From positions 61,947,985-62,011,984 of the forward strand of contig NC_086248.1 in the NCBI RefSeq assembly GCF_021018805.1: DNA of 64,000 bases. Reading direction: 5' to 3'. The position numbers and the translations under genes are program-made. The DNA comes from Prinia subflava. Its lineage: Eukaryota; Chordata; Aves; Passeriformes; Cisticolidae. Below the pieces are notes generated by a model that was not told the origin of the DNA, did no database searches, and was given only the letters and a program-made list of their open reading frames with translations. Shown here one piece after another: positions 1-15,600 of this stretch. The number at the start of each line of letters is the position of its first letter. The first letter of the stretch is position 1.

Positions 1-246
1 TCTTCAATTCTGCCTTTGGTCAGGTATCAGCTTGCCTTTGGGCCTTGTGTCAAGTAAATTCTGTCTTCTCCTTAAGCAGGTCCCTGCCATCCTCTGATGT
101 AATGGACTGAATTTAAGAGCAGATAGTGTCTTCTTCATGCCCTCTTTCATTATGTTCCTAAACTACTCATTTTGGCAAAAAGATTTAGCTGCCAAAAACT
201 CCTGTGTTTTCAGGCTGTGTCCTGTCACTCCTGTCACCCTGTATCC

Positions 247-267
247 TTTTTTTTTTTTTTTTTTTTT
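247..267 (+). repeat. Poly-T run, 21 bases
   Basis: Uninterrupted run of T inside the ADAT2 intron. No target-site duplication or retroposed body was seen next to it, so it is listed as a plain homopolymer. Confidence 0.9.
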
Positions 268-1439
268 GCCTGCCATGTCCACAGCAGAACACATTAATGG
301 CAGAAATACTGTTGTTTACTCTGTGGACGTTATTTGCAAAATTACTGATCATTTCATTCTTCTGGGAGAAGTTGCTTTTGGGGAGGGGAGTTTGTATTCA
401 GTTGTGTTTGGTTAATTCTATTTTATTTTTCTAGGAGCATAGCTGTGGCATCAGCATTTCAAAATTGTTAGACATGACACTACTTGTCTTCATTGGGCAA
501 CAGTGCAGCAAATGTCTGTGTAAGACATTGGGTTTAGACAGCCTGCAGGTTCATTCACAAGCTTGTGCCAGTGCTGTGTTCCCTCTGGCAGCTCCCACAC
601 TTACTTGTTCACAGTTGTTCTGGTTGCCTCAGACCAACCTGAAAATTTTCTCCCTTACAGCATATGTGACCCTTCCCAGCTAGAAATGGTTTTTTGACAT
701 CTTTATTCCCACATGTGATGCAATCATTCACTTCCCAGTGAAATTCTCACTGTCTTTGGTCATTTGTGGATACACGTAGACATCTGCTCTTTGTTCTGTC
801 CTGTTGGGTCATTGTAGCAAGTGTCTTGCAGGCACAGCATGGGATAATTGAACTATTGTTTGTGTAGTGAAGCCACGAGATAACAGAGAACTTTGAGCTT
901 TGGCTCCCCTTACCCTCACTTGTTAATTATGGTCTAAAATTTAAAAAGTTAGCTTTTTAGGGCAGTGGTGATATCTTTATTTGTCTGTGGAACATTTGCC
1001 ACAGTTTGGGGCACTGTCAAGGCTTTTACCCCACTGAGTCAGCTTTTTTTCCTTGGTACACCATTTGCCACTCTGTAAACAATTCTCATTTTCCCTTGCT
1101 ACTCTTAATCTGCTTTTGCTTTCTTGGCTTTAAAATAGTGTGTAATATTTGACAAATTAAGCTTATGAATTGAGTCAGTGATTCAAAATTAAAATAATCC
1201 CTCTTCTATGTTATTTTATACACAGCAGGTCAAAAAAAAGGCTTACAGTCATAGCTTAATACAAAACAGAATCTTAAGACAGACCTAGAAGGTCAGGTTT
1301 TCCCTTATATAGGGACCTTTAATTAGGTGTGTGAGGAGGGAGCTCAAGAAACAAGAAAGGAGTAGCGTAAACCCTCCCCTTGCACATCCTTTCCACTTCT
1401 GAAAGGGAATACCTTAGGGAATTCCAGAGTCCAAGACTA

Positions 1440-1830
1440 TATCTGGATCATTGTTTCAGATAGCTGTTGGTGCACATATCCCCCATGAATCTGTCTAAAC
1501 CTTTTTTGAACTCATTTATGTTTTTGGCTTCCATAGCATCCTGTGGCAATGAGTTTCACAATATAATTATGTGATTTGTGAACGAGTACTTCCTTTTGTT
1601 TGTTTTATGTCTGCTGTCTGATAATTTCATTGGGTGCTCCCTTCTTATGAGAAGTAATAAATCATAGTTATAACTGTGGTTTTTCCACATTTTTCTTGAT
1701 TATTTTAAAAACCTCTAGTGTAGTCCTCTTAACCTGGAAAACTAATGAGTGTATCTGTTAAGAGCCACAGTCTCATTAGTCTCCAAATGGATACTGTTCT
1801 GTAACTTGGATAATCCTTTCTCACGCTGAG
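1440..1830 (-). mobile_element. Old CR1/L3-type LINE 3' fragment
   Basis: The stretch from about 1484 (CCCATGAATCTGTCTAAACC) through the GTGGCAATGAGTTTCACAAT segment near 1542 resembles the 3' untranslated part of old amniote CR1/L3 LINEs, read on the minus strand. I recognise it from memory of these repeats in turtles, crocodiles and birds. It is diverged and interrupted, and the edges are approximate. No coding part is left. It predates the other repeats in the window judging by its decay. Confidence 0.6.
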
Positions 1831-3171
1831 GTGAATTTGTCCTAATGTTGCTGTGTCTTCAAGACATGAGATGTCCAAAACAGTGCTTATTTCTTAAGAT
1901 ATGGGTACAGTGGTGTGTGGTAATGTTCAACATTAGTGTAATCTCATTTATGTAGCTGTCTTCTGTTACTGCAGAAGCTGGCAGGACCTGCAGCAGTTGT
2001 GTGGCCTTTCTGGGAGTTTTAAAATGTTTTTGAACAGTATTAAACATAGCAGTAAGTTCTGAGTCTTCTTCCATGTATTGTAGAGCATCTCAGTGGTATC
2101 ACCACAGTGAAGATCTGTGAACGTTAACCCAAGTTCATGTTTTGAGAAGAGGCTGTCAAGGGTCATATAAGGACACACAAAACAGAAGTACAAGTATAAT
2201 TTGGGTTAAGTCTTACTCTAGTGTTTGTGTCAAAACATTCTTTTTTTTCAGAATAGGTAGAAAAAGGAGGAAAATACTAATAGTCTTAACTCAAGTAAGG
2301 ATCAGGCTCTAACTGAAGAGTTCTTTCAAAACTAGGACTTCCTGAAATTTTTTCTGTGACATTTCATTGGTGTAACACAGACATTTCAGAGTGGTACTGA
2401 GACATTACTGATTATTTTGGTCTCTCTGCAATTAAAGCCAACACTTCTGTTCGGGGTTTTTGTGCCATAGCTATTGAGGTACTAATCACTCAATTATCTT
2501 GGATAAAAATAACTGAATATTCCTTTGTCTTTTTGTAATCAGTCATATGCTGAAATCCCTGCCTGTTACTTGAGGGACTCACTGTATATGTACATATCCC
2601 CAGGCAGGATTAATCCTGAGGCAAGCTGAAGATATTGTGTGTACAGAGCACAGCAGGCAGTTGCAGAAATGTACTGAAATTGTTGCATGCTCACAGTGTA
2701 TTCATTCCTTGTGAGCACAGTAATATTGTCAGAGGGAGGAAAAGGTACCAGCAAGGAGCACTTTGTTAGTATTTCCAGAGAAAGTAATCTAGCCTGTATT
2801 CTTGATTTTGGAAGTAAAGTGGGCTGTGGGCTACATCAGTTGTGCCAGTGGGCTTTGTGTGTCCCTTAAGACTCAAGTAGAGCTTTCATGTCTTGCCTCT
2901 CTGTGCTGGCATGACTGAGAGAGGAGAACTTCTGAGCATGGTCCTCTGTCTAGGAAAAAGTAGAAGGAAAAACTGGCACTTGTAGATCTTGTGTGCTACA
3001 CACGAGAGGTTGGGGTTGAATATTTTCTTTCTTGGGTTGAGTATTTTTTCTGCAGTCTGGGTGGTATGAAATTTCTTTTGCAACTTGAACCAGCAAAAAG
3101 CATTACATTACTTCTATAACAAAAGCGAATAAATGCAAACTTTTAAGAAAATACTTATTTTTATCTTCTAG

Positions 3172-5784
<2,613 letters not shown>

Positions 5785-5861
5785 TAATCTAAAAGAATGT
5801 TGGCACTGGAATTACTGTAATTCACTTCTGATGATTCTTCTCCTTTCCTGTTTCTTGGCAG

Positions 5862-5941
5862 CACCAAAATCAAAAGTACGGAAAAAGGATCGTCGTCAGC
5901 AGCCCTACCCTGGTGGGACACAGGAACTTACCAAAAAATGA
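5862..5941 (+). CDS. ADAT2: ADAT2 terminal coding exon with stop
   Basis: The acceptor TTTCTTGGCAG ends at 5861. The exon completes an alanine codon and adds PKSKVRKKDRR followed by a polar tail ending TKK and TGA (5939-5941). PKSKVRKK is the conserved basic tail of ADAT2, a region thought to help bind tRNA. After it, this species has a tail of about 17 residues with a PYPGG segment; the human protein, as I recall it, stops sooner. The stop is followed by AT-rich 3' untranslated sequence. Confidence 0.94.
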
Positions 5942-6124
5942 TATATGACAGTTTCTTCAGCATGCTGCTTTTTAAAAATGTGCTGTTCAATCAATCTATA
6001 TTTCATTTTCTCTACAGAGTTTTTACTAATAGGATACTTAGTACCTGCTCCTGCGTTTCTATATTTATGATTTCTTGTTATCATGAGAAAACAAAAGAAT
6101 AAATGGCTGTTTTTAGAAAGAGGA
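5942..6124 (+). other. ADAT2: ADAT2 3' untranslated region (shortest form)
   Basis: Sequence between the ADAT2 stop and the expected cleavage point 10-25 bases after the AATAAA at 6098-6103. It is AT-rich with no other features. The true end may be further downstream, as another AATAAA occurs at 6719-6724. Confidence 0.55.
6098..6103 (+). terminator. ADAT2: Poly(A) signal AATAAA, ADAT2
   Basis: Perfect AATAAA 157 bases after the stop codon, in the right orientation and followed by a T/G-containing stretch (GGCTGTTTTT). It is the first good signal after the coding sequence. Confidence 0.6.
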
Positions 6125-6718
6125 AGATTGGTGGTTCAAGTCCACTCGTTTACAGACAGATCCATTAAAGTGGTGCTTTTGTACAGCACATTCTAGAATA
6201 CTTTTTTCCTTCTGTGTGTGGAGAAGCATCTTGCTTTTCAATAGCAAATGTTTGCTTAGGCAAGCAACTATCTTGGAATGTTACATTTTTAAGTCCTTTA
6301 CAGTCTGTGTGTGTATATTTATTAAAAAGGCATACAAAAGAATTGTACAGTCCTTGAAGACTTAGGACCATTGCAAATGTTTCCTCATTTTTTTTCTGCC
6401 TTAGCACTAGCCAGATTTTCAGAGGTAATTTCTGGAAGTTACATACCTGTGTAGACAGGGACCTACAAACAATCATGTGTTTGTTTGTGTGTGCTGTTGC
6501 TTACTAAGGATAAGCAAATATAACTTGGTTTCACCAGACAAAATTGTGGAGAAACTCTCCACAACTCTCTTTAGACTGTCCCTCCTCTTGTGAATATCAG
6601 TGTAAGAAATACTTTGTTTTTAAGAGTCTACTACAAAGTTGTTCTCAGCTCTTAAATTATAGTAACCAAGATGGGCAGATACAAGTGAAAACCAGGAAAT
6701 GAAGTTGGTAATAACATG

Positions 6719-6724
6719 AATAAA
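6719..6724 (+). terminator. ADAT2: Possible distal poly(A) signal, ADAT2
   Basis: Second AATAAA on the + strand, about 780 bases after the ADAT2 stop. It would give a longer 3' untranslated region. There is no support beyond the hexamer. Confidence 0.25.
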
Positions 6725-9109
6725 ATATATTAAAGGTATTTATCTTTCCATGGTGTTGGTTGGCTTTGTCATTTCCACGTACTTTGCTTGGCCATGCAGT
6801 AATTTATAATCCAGAAGAGGGCCTTCAAGTTCCACTAGTGAATTAAGAACACAAGTACAGCTCAGTCTTGATTGTGTACCTCTTAGTGGATACTTACATG
6901 AAGAGTGAAATGGTTTGTAGTTTATTTGGCTGTTGTTCCAGAATTTGAGAAACTCTGTAGCTTTTTTTATTTTATGCAGAAGAGTGTTCAAAATTTTGTA
7001 ACTGTAAAAGCTGAATACAATTAAACTTTCTAGATATTTCAAAAAATACTTCCAAAAGTGTGTTTAAAAAGAATATTAAAAGCATTACTTTTTCACCATT
7101 GCTCTTAATAATTTAGAATTTGTATTTTATATATTTGTTTACAAAGTGACATGGGAAAGAAGTGTTTTCACCTTAATAGCTATTTTCAGGGTTCAGAAAT
7201 AATGTTTCTTTGACTTAAGCCCTTTAACTGATGTCAGTAGCCTATCCTGTTCTCCTGACCATTACTTAGAGCCCTCTTTGAGTCTTTCCCATTCCATAAA
7301 CAAAAGTTATGACTGTGTTTGTAGATTTAATCTGCTTCAGAGCTCCAAGGGCTTGTGAACCAGACAGCTAAGCTGGAAAAGCTGTTCAGGAAAAGACCAT
7401 TTTTAATGACTGGGATGGCTTTATTGGAAAGAAACAGGCATGCCTGTGGTTATGGTATTTGGCTGGTGATAGAAGATGGCAATTTATCGCTACAGATACA
7501 TTCACATCTCAGCTGGACCATCATTTTCTTATACCTTGAAGAAATCACTGAAGTCCAAATTAAAGACATTAGATATCTGGCTTGTCACTGCCATCAGTGA
7601 CAGTAGGAATCGGAGCCTTCATACTATTTTGAACCAGGACCTGAATCTCTCAACATCTTTTCTTTTTTAGAGGGGCTATGAACACTTCCCCATTGCCTTC
7701 TTTCAAAGAAGGATGTTGTTATTGGAATGTGTGTGATGGTAGGAGCCATGTAAATAAGTAAAAAGATTACTGGTGGTAGGACAAATCACATTTTAAAAAC
7801 TTTGACCAATTTTTCAGCCCTTAAGTTGGAACAGAATTTTTTTGTCAGTGGTGACCTGTCACTTAATAAACAGTTCAAATCTTGTTCAAAGCAAAAGGAG
7901 ACTGACAAGGGTGAGAAAAATAAAAATTTATGTTGAGACTGATCAAGGCTAATAATGTGCATCTTGGAACAGAGGCATGGAAGAAAAATAGTGAGGCAAG
8001 CTAAAACCTGTCATTTTACAGAAAGGTTATAAAAGATACTTCTGCTTATTGTAATATATAAGCAAAAGAACAGTGGTCTGGTATTGAGGCGAATTTGGAT
8101 GGGGGAGGGGTTTGTTTTGGCTCTTTTGGTTGGTTCATTGGTTGGTTGGGGTTGGAGTATTTTAGCATAATAATTAGCTTTGGGAACAAACTGCTGAAAG
8201 ATTACACTGAAGGCAAAAATGCAACCCATTCACCTGAAAATCCTGCTACGTGCCCGAGTAAGAACAAATGCAGACATGCAGGTATTTTTATAAAATAAAC
8301 AGATCAGCTCCCGTGTGAGCACAAGCCACTGCTCAGAGCCGTGCAGCTGGTGCTCCTTGCTCCCCCAGGCCGTGCTCTCCTCGCTCCCTGCCAAAGGCCA
8401 TCCCACCATGCGCGGGAGGCTGGTCCTGTGCCACTGCCCTCAGAGGTGTGCCTCAAGCTGGTGTCCCAGTCTGCTGTGCCACAGCTCCTCATGAGTTTGA
8501 GCTTGTCAGCGTGTTTTGGAGTCAGATTTGCAAACCTGAGAGAGCCACAAGAAATTACAGAGATGCTGGGTAGAAGGTTCTAAGTTCAGACTCAGAGAAA
8601 CGTCTGTGTGATTAAGCTCAATACAGGGGCTGGAAAAAGGCAAGAGGAAGCCATGACAATTATAACCTGATGGGCTGGCTGCTTTGAGTGCTTCACATCA
8701 GAAAACGGGCTCAGCAAGAGAGAGAATTAGAGAATACAGAAGGAGTATTAGGACAAGAATTGAAGCATTCTAGGAAGCTTATTCAATGAGGAGATGCTTG
8801 CTCATGGCTACAGAAGCACACGTTTGGGTTGTAACTGCTGCTACCAGGTGAAATCCTGCAGCAAACTGGGTTGCACAGCCTGGAAGAAGTATCGCTGTCT
8901 GTTTGCTGGGGACCTGCTGGTGTCAGGCTGTGGCTCTAGCTTTAGACGAGTGTCAAGAGCAGCAACTTTAATTGCTACTGACACCTGGAAAACTCAAGAG
9001 CAGCAGCTTATAAATGGTGCTTTTCACTTTCACAGTGCTTTTACTTATTTTTATCTGTTTGTTTCTAGGTTGCCACATAGCAGGCCTCAAGAGCAGCAGT
9101 AAATATATT

Positions 9110-9720
9110 CAGCTGGTTTATTTAAAGAAGTTTAAATGCTTCACCATCTTCCCCTTGCTGCTTGATAAATAAACGTTTGGGCTTCAGGATTACATTTGCC
9201 TTGGACTGCATTTTTTTGCCAGTTCATCACAGGTAAACATGATTTTATTTCAGCCTTTGGTTTGCTTGTCAATAGTCTGACATCAAAATATATTGAACCA
9301 GCTAGGAGGGCAGGAAGCAAAACAACACGGCTTTGTCTCTGCTAAACCGATTACAATTGACAATCCAAGGCTATAATAAATATGTCTTGTGACTTGCACA
9401 CCAGAGGAGAGCCTGAATTTAAATTATAGCTTTGGGTTTTGAAATGCTCACTGATCCATTCCATTCCCATTAAGAGCGCCTTCCGCTCTGCAAAATTAAG
9501 TGATATCTTTACATGACAGTTTAATTTAATTAATTTGTTTTTCGATATGTGCATTTATGGAGTTTCTCCATTAAGCTTTTGAAATGTCTGTAGGACCTAT
9601 GCATTAATGTAAATGCGCCATGGCCCGTAATTACCTTTGGCAGGCTTAGGGCACTGATAAAAAGATTATATTTTTAAAAATTGAAGTCTTCAAACTTCCT
9701 CGGTGCTTGGCAGGAAATCT
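9110..9720. promoter_or_regulatory. Candidate conserved non-coding regulatory block
   Basis: An AT-rich, repeat-free, non-coding stretch with dense homeodomain-type cores (TTTAATTTAATTAATTTG near 9520-9538, TTAATG, TTTATGG) and scattered CpG sites such as GAGCGCC and AAATGCGCC kept in an otherwise CpG-poor context. That texture is typical of vertebrate conserved enhancers. This is an impression from sequence style only; conservation was not tested and the edges are approximate. Confidence 0.25.
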
Positions 9721-11104
9721 ATTTCTGTGTTTTATTTGGATCAAGGCTGTGGAGCCTGCAGCCAACAACTCCAGTGTAGGCAGTAACTGTTACATTTTAG
9801 AAGAAAATACATTGGAGGCTAAATGAGAGCAAGGGAGAGGACGACAATTAGTGCAAGAGTACTAGAAGCAGCTGTTTGTGTGTTTTGCCTTGTGGCTGCC
9901 AATGGATACTCTTATCATTAAAGTGCATCTAGAAACAAGGTATTGTCTATGAAATTACTTCACAAAACATGGATCTTCGTCTTTTTAAGAGGCTGCTCCA
10001 AAGTGAGTTTATCTTCCTTTTTCACAATAGCTCTGCACTAGCCAAGAATACTGGATTCTCCCTTTGCCTCCTCCTCTCTCCTTTCTAAAAATGAACTTTT
10101 CAGGAAAATATGGAATTCAGAGAAGTTTGAAGGAGAGCAGATGGCCAACAGTGATCCAGTAGGATATAAAACTTCAGTTAGGTAGTTGCTTGGCAGGCAA
10201 GTACAAGTGAGCCTGTGATGTTTCCATAGCGATGTTTTCACATGGTGCCTTCCTTTTGTCTTTTAAAAATCCAAGTGATTTTTTAAAAAGAAACAGGAGG
10301 AGTGGGGATAGAGGGGGATGAGGGATAAAATAAAATGAAGGGCTCTGCCAGGGGCAGAGACTTGGGCTCATCTCTTATTTGTGCCTGAGCAGTGACGCAC
10401 TGTCCTCAGCTACAGTGGCACACATAAGCCTCAGTTGCTGTGGTGTCTGTGTGTGCTGTCCTGCTGGATAAAGCAGGGACAGCTTCTGAAATTTTGACTG
10501 AGATTCTGGAGGGGCACTGATTTTTCTGATGTCAGGATTTCACATTTATCTGTGGAGGAAGATTTGCCGTGGCACTTCTCTAACCATTTGGCTTTCTCTG
10601 CATGCAAGGAGGCAGTGCAATAAAAATTAATTTATTCCTGTAACTTTGATTCCTGCTTTCTCCTTTCAAGCCTTAGAGGCAGCCATCACAGCCACATTAG
10701 TTTGGGAGGATATAAACAGCCATTATTTGTGCAGGCACATTGCGCAAGAGAAACAAGGTTTGTAGGGAGGGGCAACATCTTTTATTAAGCCAAGTGACAG
10801 AAGAAAACAGGCAAGGTTTCCAACATCCAGCCATAGGGACACAGAGTTCAAAAGCTTGCCAGCTTTTTCCACATGCTTAAAGTAAGTAAAATGAAGACAA
10901 GTAACTGTTCCATCTCCCTGCAAAATCTGCTTTTCTTGAAAGGAGAAAAAAGGACAATTTGATTATCAGCCAGTTTGAGCAGGAAAGGTTTGTTAGGAGA
11001 CTGGACTCATGGTAAACTCTGTTTCTAACTCTCCAGTAGAACCCTCCACTGCCTCTGCACAGATGTGTCAGTGCTTGTGCCAGTGCTCTGTGAGGATCCA
11101 ATGC

Positions 11105-11149
11105 AATTTTCCCTTCCCAAATTTTCCCTTCCCAAATTTTCCCTTCCCA
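11105..11149 (+). repeat. 15-bp tandem repeat, three perfect copies
   Basis: AATTTTCCCTTCCCA occurs three times head to tail without mismatch (11105-11119, 11120-11134, 11135-11149). It is a small minisatellite with strong purine/pyrimidine strand asymmetry. The flanks do not extend it. Confidence 0.95.
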
Positions 11150-12374
11150 TTCAGCAAGGGAAGCAGCAGCTCATTCACTGAGCCCCTCACGCTTGAGCAA
11201 GTGAGACTCGTCTGGGGAGAAGCAGGTTCCTAGCAGGAATGCTGTGGGGCAGGGGGAGAGTGGTTCACGTTACCCCTGGTTTATGAACGCCAGCGTGAAC
11301 TGCCCTGGATGCTGTGGTACAATTAAATGAAGTCAGTTTATCCTGTGAACAAGTTTACTTGGCTGCCCCTCTGTGGTCTGCCTCACCTGTGCATTCAGAG
11401 CTGCTTGGCAGGGGAGCCCACTGTTCTTGTATTGACCAGCCTGTTATTTGTTACCTGGCCCTGCAGACAGAAAATAAGTCCTTTCTAAAGAAACTAATTT
11501 TCTTGCCCACTGCAATCTCTCTCCAGTCATGCTGGGCAGCACTTGCACTGGCAGCAGCCTGAACAAATCATTCAAAACTGTACCTGTTTAGTGTACTTTA
11601 AAATGTTTTAATGAGTCTATCCTGTCAGGGTGCTCCATAAGGATGCTTGAGCTACCAGTGATAAGGGAGAGGGCTGAAGGCTCTCAGCCATGGTAGCCAC
11701 AAAACATTGATTACTTACAAAGTAGGACACTTCAGAAGCATTTCCACTGCACGGGAAATCTGACAACTTTGGGGTGGGCAGCTGCAGCTCAGGGAGAGTC
11801 AGCCCATGGATTGACCTTTAGATGCAGAGAATCCTCGCAGTGCTGCTGTGCCACAGAGGACAGGCGGGAAATGGCATCGCGGTGGGTTGGATGGAGCTGG
11901 GCAGAGTGGGACAGCTCAGACTCTTGCCCATCTTTGCCTTCACCCCGTGCCATGGCTGTTTCCTCAGCACTCGCTCACTTCAGCATATCGTGCTGGGAGT
12001 TTATCTGCTCGTTCCTGTGAGCCTTTGATCTGCCTTTATACTCTGCCACAGAGCTCCAGAGTGCTCCCGTTTGGAGCCACCTGCCTGCTCGGTTCAGCTT
12101 TCAGACCACCCTCGGGCAGTGCTGCCCAGCAGCCAGCAGCACTTGCCTGTGTGCCGAGGCCGCAGTTTCAGAACTAACTCCAAGATATCTCTGTCTCTGG
12201 TCCTGTGACGAGCTTAACTTGGCTGTACCGTGGAACAGGTTCCCCTGTTGTTCTCCTCTGGCATATTTTCATTTTGTGCCCTTGTCTCTCTCCTGCTGCC
12301 CTGAAAAGCAGCCAGGAGCTGCTCTGCATCGCAGTGGCGAGGAGCTTCTTCCTTCCTGCCTTTCTGCTGCTCCA

Positions 12375-12600
12375 GCTAGAATAATGCCAGCTACCAAGAA
12401 GGAATAACCCACGAGAAGCCTAATGAAACAGCAATCTGGCATTAAGATGTGTATATAGTTGCCATTTGTTAAATTGACAGATGACATTTGGAACATGCAG
12501 CCCCTATTCATATTTTGAAGCTAAATACTCTCTTGAAATAAAGTCGTTGCCATTAGTGTTAAAGCTGATTTGCAGCCCAGACAGGGCCAGCTGTGCTTTT
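12375..12600. promoter_or_regulatory. Candidate conserved non-coding regulatory block
   Basis: Unique AT-rich sequence with a TGACAGATGACA core (12476-12487), which fits MEIS/PBX-type sites, next to CTAATGAAACAG and ATTTGTTAAATTGACAG. It has the look of a conserved developmental element in a gene-poor interval. This is a low-confidence pattern call without alignment. Confidence 0.22.
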
Positions 12601-15600
12601 ACACATTTCTGGGCACCAGGTCAGATTCCTAGCAGCTGTAAGATTTTTTTTTTGCATTGAACTGGACAATTCATGAACAAGATACCCCAAATTGCCTCAA
12701 GCTCTACCTTTATTTTTTCCTTCCTATCTTTTCATGTAGGATTCCTTATACAAGGAGAAAAAACTGTTTTGACAAACAGATTTTAATCAACTTAAATTTC
12801 ATCATCTGCTACCTAGTCCCACTCGTCTACATTTTTATGTGCCTATAATAACAAGGTGCCAAAGAGAAGTTCCAAACACCTTCAGCAGTAGTTCAAAATT
12901 TACTCTTAAGCAACAAAACCTCAGCTTTTTTAGAGACAAATACCTCAGACATTATATTTTAGGAACAGTTAAGAGTGTGAAGGACTCAGCTCATCCAATT
13001 CAAAAACATAGAAATCATGGTAAAGATGCAGTATTGCTTTACACCTTCAAATTGCTGTCAACACTTTCATGATGACTTCCATTTCTAACTCCAGAAATAC
13101 TCGGAAGAAATAGGTGCCCAAACTTTATCAAAGTTGTACTTTTAGACAAGAACTTGGCTGTTACCTCATATGCTGCTTCATCAGTTTTATTGATAAAGGC
13201 CCAGAGAAGTCATCTGACTTGTTTATTTAATGTCTTTTTAATGTCATTCCATTTTAACACTAGGATGTCATTCCACTACTACCACTTCAACTTATTTTTG
13301 CACATAAAAGAGCAAAAATTAAGCCTCCCAATATGCAGGAAAGCTGGTAATTAGATGGCTACTATTGACTGAAGGGAGTTGTGAAGGTTTTTGTGTTTAC
13401 TCTCTTTTCTTTCTGTGAGATAGAACTGGGGAGAAAAAGGCAAAACAGGCTCCATGGGTGTTTGCCAGGCAGAAGAGTGTGGGAGGTAGCAGAGCTTCAC
13501 CTCATGCCTCTTCAATGAGTGACCCAAGGCTGGGAGAAGGTAAAGTCTCTTGACAGGTGCTTTGTCCAGCAGCTAAGGCAAGAGAAGGTGAAAGCCTGGC
13601 CAGCAACCTTCTCACTCTGATTTGCCAGGAGTCACAGCCACACAGGAGCCACCAGAGGAGCCAGAGCCTGCAGAATGTTTGAGTCACAGGAATGTTTTCT
13701 TTCTTTAAGTTAAAAAAAAATCTTAAATGATTTACATATGAATTGCTTCTAATGAGGACACACAAGATCAGTTTTCCAGCAGACTTTCAACAAGGCCAAA
13801 ATTAAGGATACAATTACATGGCAGAATACTAGACCGAGATCTTCATGGTTTTTATGTCAACAGTGAAGTCAGCCACTGCTGGTGGGTGGGGAGCAGCTCT
13901 CTTTAGGGGTGTTGAGCTGGTTGATTTTCTGATTACTTCAGAGAATTTTAAAAATAGCAAATTATAATAGCAGGCCTATAAGACTCTCTAGCAGCTTTCT
14001 GATTAATGTCAACCTCAAGTTATATGCTGAGTTCTTGTCCATAAGGTATGCTGCTCAGACATTTTCTAGATGCTGTTTTAACCTATGTCTTCTGAGTCAT
14101 ATTAGTCAGAAGAATTGGCCTGTTCTTTCATTATTGCAAATGGTGCATTGGTGGATTATTTCCTAGGAGAGAGAGTTAAGAAAACCCAACACTGCAATTA
14201 ATGCTGAAATGGAACCCTTTTGCTTTGACCTTTCAAAAATTTTTCCATATGTCAGAATCCAAGTGAGACTGAGAGAGTTTAGAAAATTCTATTAGAAAGT
14301 CATCTTCACCCAGAGCTTTCCCAGAGACCAGAGGTTTTATGACTCCTTTTTATTTCTTCCTCTGCTTTGGGACTACATAACTCTTCCCTAATTTTCTGCA
14401 GAGTTACAGGTATTTCCAATTTACTTCAGAGACCTTGAGTCTGTTCAGCTGTACAAATGACTCAGACTAGTTCAGGGATTTTAGAACTCAAGAGAGATGT
14501 CTTTAAGGTCCACAGTGTTTGTAGCTTGTACAACAGATGACCATCACAGAAATCATATAACACCCTGTGCTTGCATTCCTTCCTGAACTGTACAGCCAGC
14601 AGTTCACAGATCTTTCCTCATGGCTCTTCTTTTCTGTTTTTCCACTATTTTCTAAGCAAAGGATTCTCCATTTTTATTTCCTATAGAATTGGAATTATGA
14701 TCTGAACCCAAATGAGCAAGAGACCCTCACTCTATTGCTTCTTCATATGCAGCTTGAAAATTTAGAACAAAAACATTTAGGACCTGAGCAGATTAAACAA
14801 CAAAATCAGCAGTATAAGGGATTCTCAGTGGGGTTCAGAGACTCTACCAAACTGAAGCAAGAAGCCTGGAAAGGTTTTTAAGTGCTATTAAGTCCAAAAG
14901 CACCATGAGGTGAAAAGCATAGCAAGTTCTGTGACCCACCCCTCCAACCTTCCTTCTATACCCCCATCTTCCAGCTCCACTCTGCATCTTCTGGGTGCTT
15001 TGGGCCATCCACGCTCTACAGATGAAGAGCAGGCCTTGCTGCCCCTCCTGGTGGGGGGGATATGTTCTCCTGAGATGTGTTCTGACCATGCCTGGCTGAT
15101 GCAGACCATCTCAGACACACGCTGAGCTGGCAGGTGCTGCCTGCAGTGCAGGTACCCTGAGCTGTGCAGGTGGCAAACAGAGTTTGGACAGGAATCAACT
15201 CCAGACCCCCCTACAGACACCAGTGTGTGAGGGCTCTGCCTCTGGGCAACGTGGCTGATCTGGGCTACCACTGCCTCAACTCTTTTCAGTCACTGCTCTC
15301 CAGGGATAGCATTTCATGCAACCCACGAAATTGCTAAGTGATTCTTCTTTTTGGCCTGTAGAGTGTGTTTGTCTTCTGTCTGACAAAACAAAAAGATCAG
15401 AAATAGAAGTGAATAGGAAAAAATGACAGAATAGAAAAATTCAAATAAATGCAAGAGACAGGGCGAGACAGAGTGCCACAATGCAAATAATAAGCAATAT
15501 CACTGAAGCCTTGATCCTGTGAAATGTGTAGGACCCACATGACAGCCTGCTTCACTCACAAGGAAAGAAAACAGTTCCATTTTCAATACATTGATTTGCT

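Larger units (their letters stand above)
1..3171 (+). other. ADAT2: Intron of ADAT2 (5' part of gene lies upstream)
   Basis: Non-coding sequence leading to the acceptor TTATCTTCTAG at 3161-3171. The N-terminal part of ADAT2 (the segment before the ATRHAEM motif) was looked for in this stretch on the + strand and not found, so the first exons should lie before the window. The stretch holds a 21-base T run (247-267) and an old LINE fragment near 1440-1830. Several short open frames here have no recognisable protein character and are treated as chance. Confidence 0.7.

Noticed and set aside
6128..6150. GGTTCAAGTCC, reminiscent of a tRNA T-arm
   Set aside because: No matching acceptor, D-arm or anticodon arm around it.
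14844..15271. 127-codon reverse frame in a GC-rich patch
   Set aside because: Low-complexity mixture without family motif, and no splice context.
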